NCBI GenBank assembly: GCA_900469625.1
Contig: UBXV01000041.1
Coordinates: 1-36,773 of the forward strand
DNA length: 36,773 nucleotides
Reading direction: 5' to 3'
DNA from: Hyphomicrobiales bacterium
GTDB lineage: Bacteria > Pseudomonadota > Alphaproteobacteria > Rhizobiales > Rhizobiaceae
Of the stretch, positions 34,624-36,773 are shown piece by piece; within the stretch, counting starts at the first letter, position 1; every line of letters begins with the position of its first letter. Below the pieces are notes generated by a model. The model was given only the letters and a program-made list of their open reading frames with translations, was not told the DNA's origin and searched no databases. The translations under genes and the position numbers were made by a program.

Positions 34624-35073
34624 ATGACCGAAATCCTTTTCTATCACCTGACGGAATCGAAGCTCGAGGACGCGCTGCCGCCGCTGCTCGACAAGAGCGT
34701 CGAGCGCGGCTGGCGGGTGGCGGTGCAGACGGTCGATGCCGATCGGCGCGATGCGCTCGACACCCATCTCTGGGTCTACCGGGACGACAGCTTCCTGCCG
34801 CACGGGACCGATGCCGGAGAACAGGAGGCCGCTCAGCCGGTGTTGCTGGTGGCCGACGATGGCAACCACAATGCCGCAACCGTTCGCTTCATCATCGACG
34901 GCGCCAATCCGCCGCCGGTCGAAGCCTATGAACGCATCGTCTTCATGTTCGACGGCTACGACCAGCAGCAGCTGGAAGCAGCGCGCGGCCATTGGAAACG
35001 GCTGAAGGGGGAGGGCCACAGCCTGACCTACTGGCAGCAGAATCGCGACGGCCGCTGGGAAAAGAAAGCCTGA
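34624..35073 (+). CDS. holC: DNA polymerase III chi subunit
   Basis: Chi (HolC) links the clamp-loader complex to single-strand DNA-binding protein at the replication fork. The 149-residue protein fits the family in length and pattern: MTEILFYHLTESKLEDALPPLL at the N-terminus (given in part), WRVAVQTVD, DTHLWVYRDDSFLPHG and the C-terminal SLTYWQQNRDGRWEKK. It starts seven bases behind GGGAGG and is probably co-transcribed with pepA. A very strong hairpin follows. Confidence 0.95.
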   Translation: MTEILFYHLTESKLEDALPPLLDKSVERGWRVAVQTVDADRRDALDTHLWVYRDDSFLPHGTDAGEQEAAQPVLLVADDGNHNAATVRFIIDGANPPPVEAYERIVFMFDGYDQQQLEAARGHWKRLKGEGHSLTYWQQNRDGRWEKKA

Positions 35074-35096
35074 GCGGTGCGTGCGCCGTATCGCGC

Positions 35097-35136
35097 AAAC
35101 GACAAAGCCCGCGGGAAACCGCGGGCTTTGTCGTTT
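35097..35136. terminator. Bidirectional terminator between holC and a dehydrogenase gene
   Basis: A perfect 18-bp stem (outer AAAC, then GACAAAGCCCGCGG) closes on GAAA at 35115-35118. The arms supply an A-tract on one side and a T-tract on the other, so it works for both convergent genes. The core GACAAAGCCCGC is the same as in the cvpA terminator at 2503-2529. Confidence 0.85.
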
Positions 35137-35152
35137 CAGGCGTTTTCAGCGC

Positions 35153-36079
35153 TCAATCGTGAAAGGCCTCGACGAATTTGCGACGGCCGAGCATGAACGC
35201 ATCCGCCACATGGCGCAGCGGCGCCAGGTCGACGTCCGATGTCTTGGCCCTGATGATCTCGGCGAAGCGCTTGTAGAGCATCGGATATTCCTGCTCCGGC
35301 TCCTCGTGCACGATCTTGCCGTCGACGGCGAGTTTCGCGCCACCCTCCGAAAGCACCATTTCGCCGGCATCGGTGTTGGCGACGATATCCCAGCTCTGCT
35401 TGCCGGTCTGGCGCCAGTCGAACTCCGCTGAGACCGGCAGCTTGTTCGCATCGGTAAAGGCGATCGCGGCGGCGATCGGAGCATCGCGGTTTTCCGGGAA
35501 TTCCAGCGTGGCGGCGGTGATGAACAGCGGCCGCGGCAGGATATGGGTCACGATCGACAGCGCGTTGATGCCCGGATCGAAAATCCCTAGACCGCCGGCC
35601 GCCCAGATCCATTCCTGGTTCGGGTGCCAGTGGCGCACGTCTTCCTTCCATATGACTTTCACGTCGCGGATGGTGGTCGCGGCCAGAAACGCCTTGGCGG
35701 CCTCCACGGCCGGCGCATAGCGCGAATGCCAGCTTGCAAACAGCGATAGTCCCTTGGACGTCGCCAGCGCTTCCAGATCCGCCACTTCGCTGAGCGTGGC
35801 GCCCGGCGGCTTTTCGAGGAAGACATGTTTGCCGGCGTCAAGGGCTGCGCGCGCTGCCTCGTAACGGTACTGCGGCGGCATGCAGAGCGACACCGCTTCG
35901 ATGGCCGGTACGGCCTCCAGCATCGCTTCGATCGACTTGAAATTGTCGATGCCGTCGACGGTGCCGTGGCGGCTTGCAGCCGCGATCAGGCGGTAGTCGC
36001 CATTCTTGGCAATCGCCGGCAAATGCTGGTCACGAACGATCTTGCCGATGCCGACAAGCGCAATCTGGATAGGAGGCAT
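35153..36079 (-). CDS. Gfo/Idh/MocA oxidoreductase, probable D-galactose 1-dehydrogenase
   Basis: This 308-residue enzyme has an N-terminal Rossmann domain (ALVGIGKIVRDQHLPAI, residues 7-23), the family lysine in EKPP at 89-92, and a C-terminal domain with WHSRYAPAVE and GGLGIFDPGINALSIVTH (162-179). These segments and the length closely follow the Pseudomonas D-galactose 1-dehydrogenase, which oxidises galactose to galactonolactone with NAD(P) in the De Ley-Doudoroff route; L-arabinose is often also used. No other sugar gene is in view. A -10-like box and near-palindrome lie upstream at 36091-36112, suggesting specific control. Confidence 0.82.
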   Translation of the reverse strand: MPPIQIALVGIGKIVRDQHLPAIAKNGDYRLIAAASRHGTVDGIDNFKSIEAMLEAVPAIEAVSLCMPPQYRYEAARAALDAGKHVFLEKPPGATLSEVADLEALATSKGLSLFASWHSRYAPAVEAAKAFLAATTIRDVKVIWKEDVRHWHPNQEWIWAAGGLGIFDPGINALSIVTHILPRPLFITAATLEFPENRDAPIAAAIAFTDANKLPVSAEFDWRQTGKQSWDIVANTDAGEMVLSEGGAKLAVDGKIVHEEPEQEYPMLYKRFAEIIRAKTSDVDLAPLRHVADAFMLGRRKFVEAFHD

Positions 36080-36090
36080 GGTGTTTCGCT

Positions 36091-36112
36091 CATATTAGTA
36101 TGATTTATTATC
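36091..36112 (-). promoter_or_regulatory. Possible promoter/operator of the galactose dehydrogenase-like gene
   Basis: On the minus strand GATAAT (36107-36112) is a good -10-like hexamer without a clear -35. Just downstream the 12-base CATACTAATATG (36091-36102) is palindromic at 10 of 12 positions and would cover the transcription start, as expected for a repressor site. The regulator is unknown. Confidence 0.35.
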
Positions 36113-36290
36113 GGTTCTTGTAGCAGATTGCGCGAAGCGGGCAAGCACCGGCGAAGGGGCTTGCCGCTCTGCAAACAAACCGGATCGATGCCCATTTTCT
36201 CCGATTGTCTTCGCCCTAGCTACTACAATCCATGATACCGGTTCGCGACCGAGCAGGCCGGAGCGACGTTCGGGAGGACGAGGAGAGGTT

Positions 36291-36773
36291 ATGCAGCATC
36301 ACATCCGCAACGCCCGCCGCGACGAACTCGATGCCCTCATCGATTGGGCGGCCCGCGAGGGCTGGAACCCTGGGCTCGATGATGCCCCGGCATTCTGGGC
36401 CGCCGACCCGGATGGATATTGGGTGGCGGAACTCGAGGGCAGGCTCACGGCCTCGATCTCGATGGTGCGCTACGACGAGGCTTTCGCCTTCCTTGGTTTC
36501 TATATCACCGCGCCGGAGTTTCGGCGGCAGGGCATCGGCAGCCAAATGTGGCAGCAGGCGCTGGCGGCAGCCGGGCAGCGCGTCGTCGGTCTCGATGGTG
36601 TCGTTGCCGAACAGGAGAACTATCGCCGGTCGGGTTTCGCGCTTGCCCACGCCAATATCCGTTACGGCGGTATCGTCGATGTGGTCGAGCCTCCGGGAAC
36701 GGAACTGGTGGAGGTGGCGCCGATCCACATGCCGATGTTGATCGACTACGACAGCCGGTTCACGCCGGCCCGG
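36291..36773 (+). CDS. GNAT family N-acetyltransferase (partial, runs off the window)
   Basis: An open frame of 161 codons starts at ATG 36291, five bases behind AGGAG, and continues without a stop to the window end. It begins MQHHIRNARRDELDALIDWA and has the GNAT core: strand WVAELEGRLTASISMVRY (43-60), then FLGFYITAPEFRRQGIG with the acetyl-CoA loop RRQGIG at 78-83, and GLDGVVAEQENYRRSGF (100-116). The GWNPG and GLDGV...NYRRSGF segments fit the subgroup with an extra C-terminal domain (YitH-like, about 270-290 residues), so roughly 100-130 residues are probably missing. The acceptor substrate is unknown. It is divergent from the galactose dehydrogenase-like gene. Confidence 0.88.
   Translation, partial: MQHHIRNARRDELDALIDWAAREGWNPGLDDAPAFWAADPDGYWVAELEGRLTASISMVRYDEAFAFLGFYITAPEFRRQGIGSQMWQQALAAAGQRVVGLDGVVAEQENYRRSGFALAHANIRYGGIVDVVEPPGTELVEVAPIHMPMLIDYDSRFTPAR

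Overview
The window is a chromosomal stretch of a GC-rich alphaproteobacterium, most likely a member of the Rhizobiaceae (Rhizobium/Agrobacterium/Sinorhizobium group). This rests on the gene order (rpsF-rpsR-DUF2232-rplI next to fabD-fabG-acpP-fabF, and lptF-lptG-lptD-surA-pdxA-rsmA), on long C-terminal extensions of S6 and L9, and on promoters close to the rhizobial CTTGAC-N17-CTATAT pattern. The genus cannot be fixed from sequence reading alone. I see no tRNA, rRNA, CRISPR array, insertion sequence, phage gene or recognisable defence island.

Positions 159-6006 (minus strand) carry housekeeping genes read towards the left: alr (D-alanine supply), radA (recombination), cvpA, purF (first step of purine synthesis) and a short-chain dehydrogenase. 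Two plus-strand cassettes sit among the minus-strand genes: an AraC regulator with azlC-azlD (6162-8101, predicted branched-chain amino acid export) between alr and dnaB, and marR-emrB-emrA (9954-13161, predicted drug efflux) between dnaB and rplI. Both look like accessory modules placed in an otherwise conserved block.

Positions 13296-15776 (minus) are the S6-S18-DUF2232-L9 ribosomal operon, driven by a good promoter at 16000-16028. Its rpsR-DUF2232 spacer folds into five consecutive stem-loops. Upstream lies a two-gene unit of a Tas-like aldo/keto reductase and a ClbS/DfsB-family protein (16061-17623, minus).

Positions 17870-24844 (plus) hold fatty-acid synthesis (fabD, fabG, acpP, fabF), then mltG (cell wall), yicC (RNase) and gmk (GMP kinase). 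Positions 25172-32766 (minus) hold the envelope operon lptF-lptG-lptD-surA followed by pdxA and rsmA, with several overlapping stop/start codons. Divergent from lptF are pepA and holC (33092-35073, plus). The right end has a galactose 1-dehydrogenase-like gene (minus) and a GNAT acetyltransferase that runs off the window.

Most of the window is conserved core genome. The points most worth checking are the stem-loop arrays inside operons, the ClbS-like/Tas-like pair whose terminator overlaps the rpsF promoter, an EmrB-like transporter with altered signature motifs, an LptD with only one CxxC pair, a PurF without most Fe-S cysteines, and the DUF2232 membrane protein inside a ribosomal operon. 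I found no convincing wholly new system.
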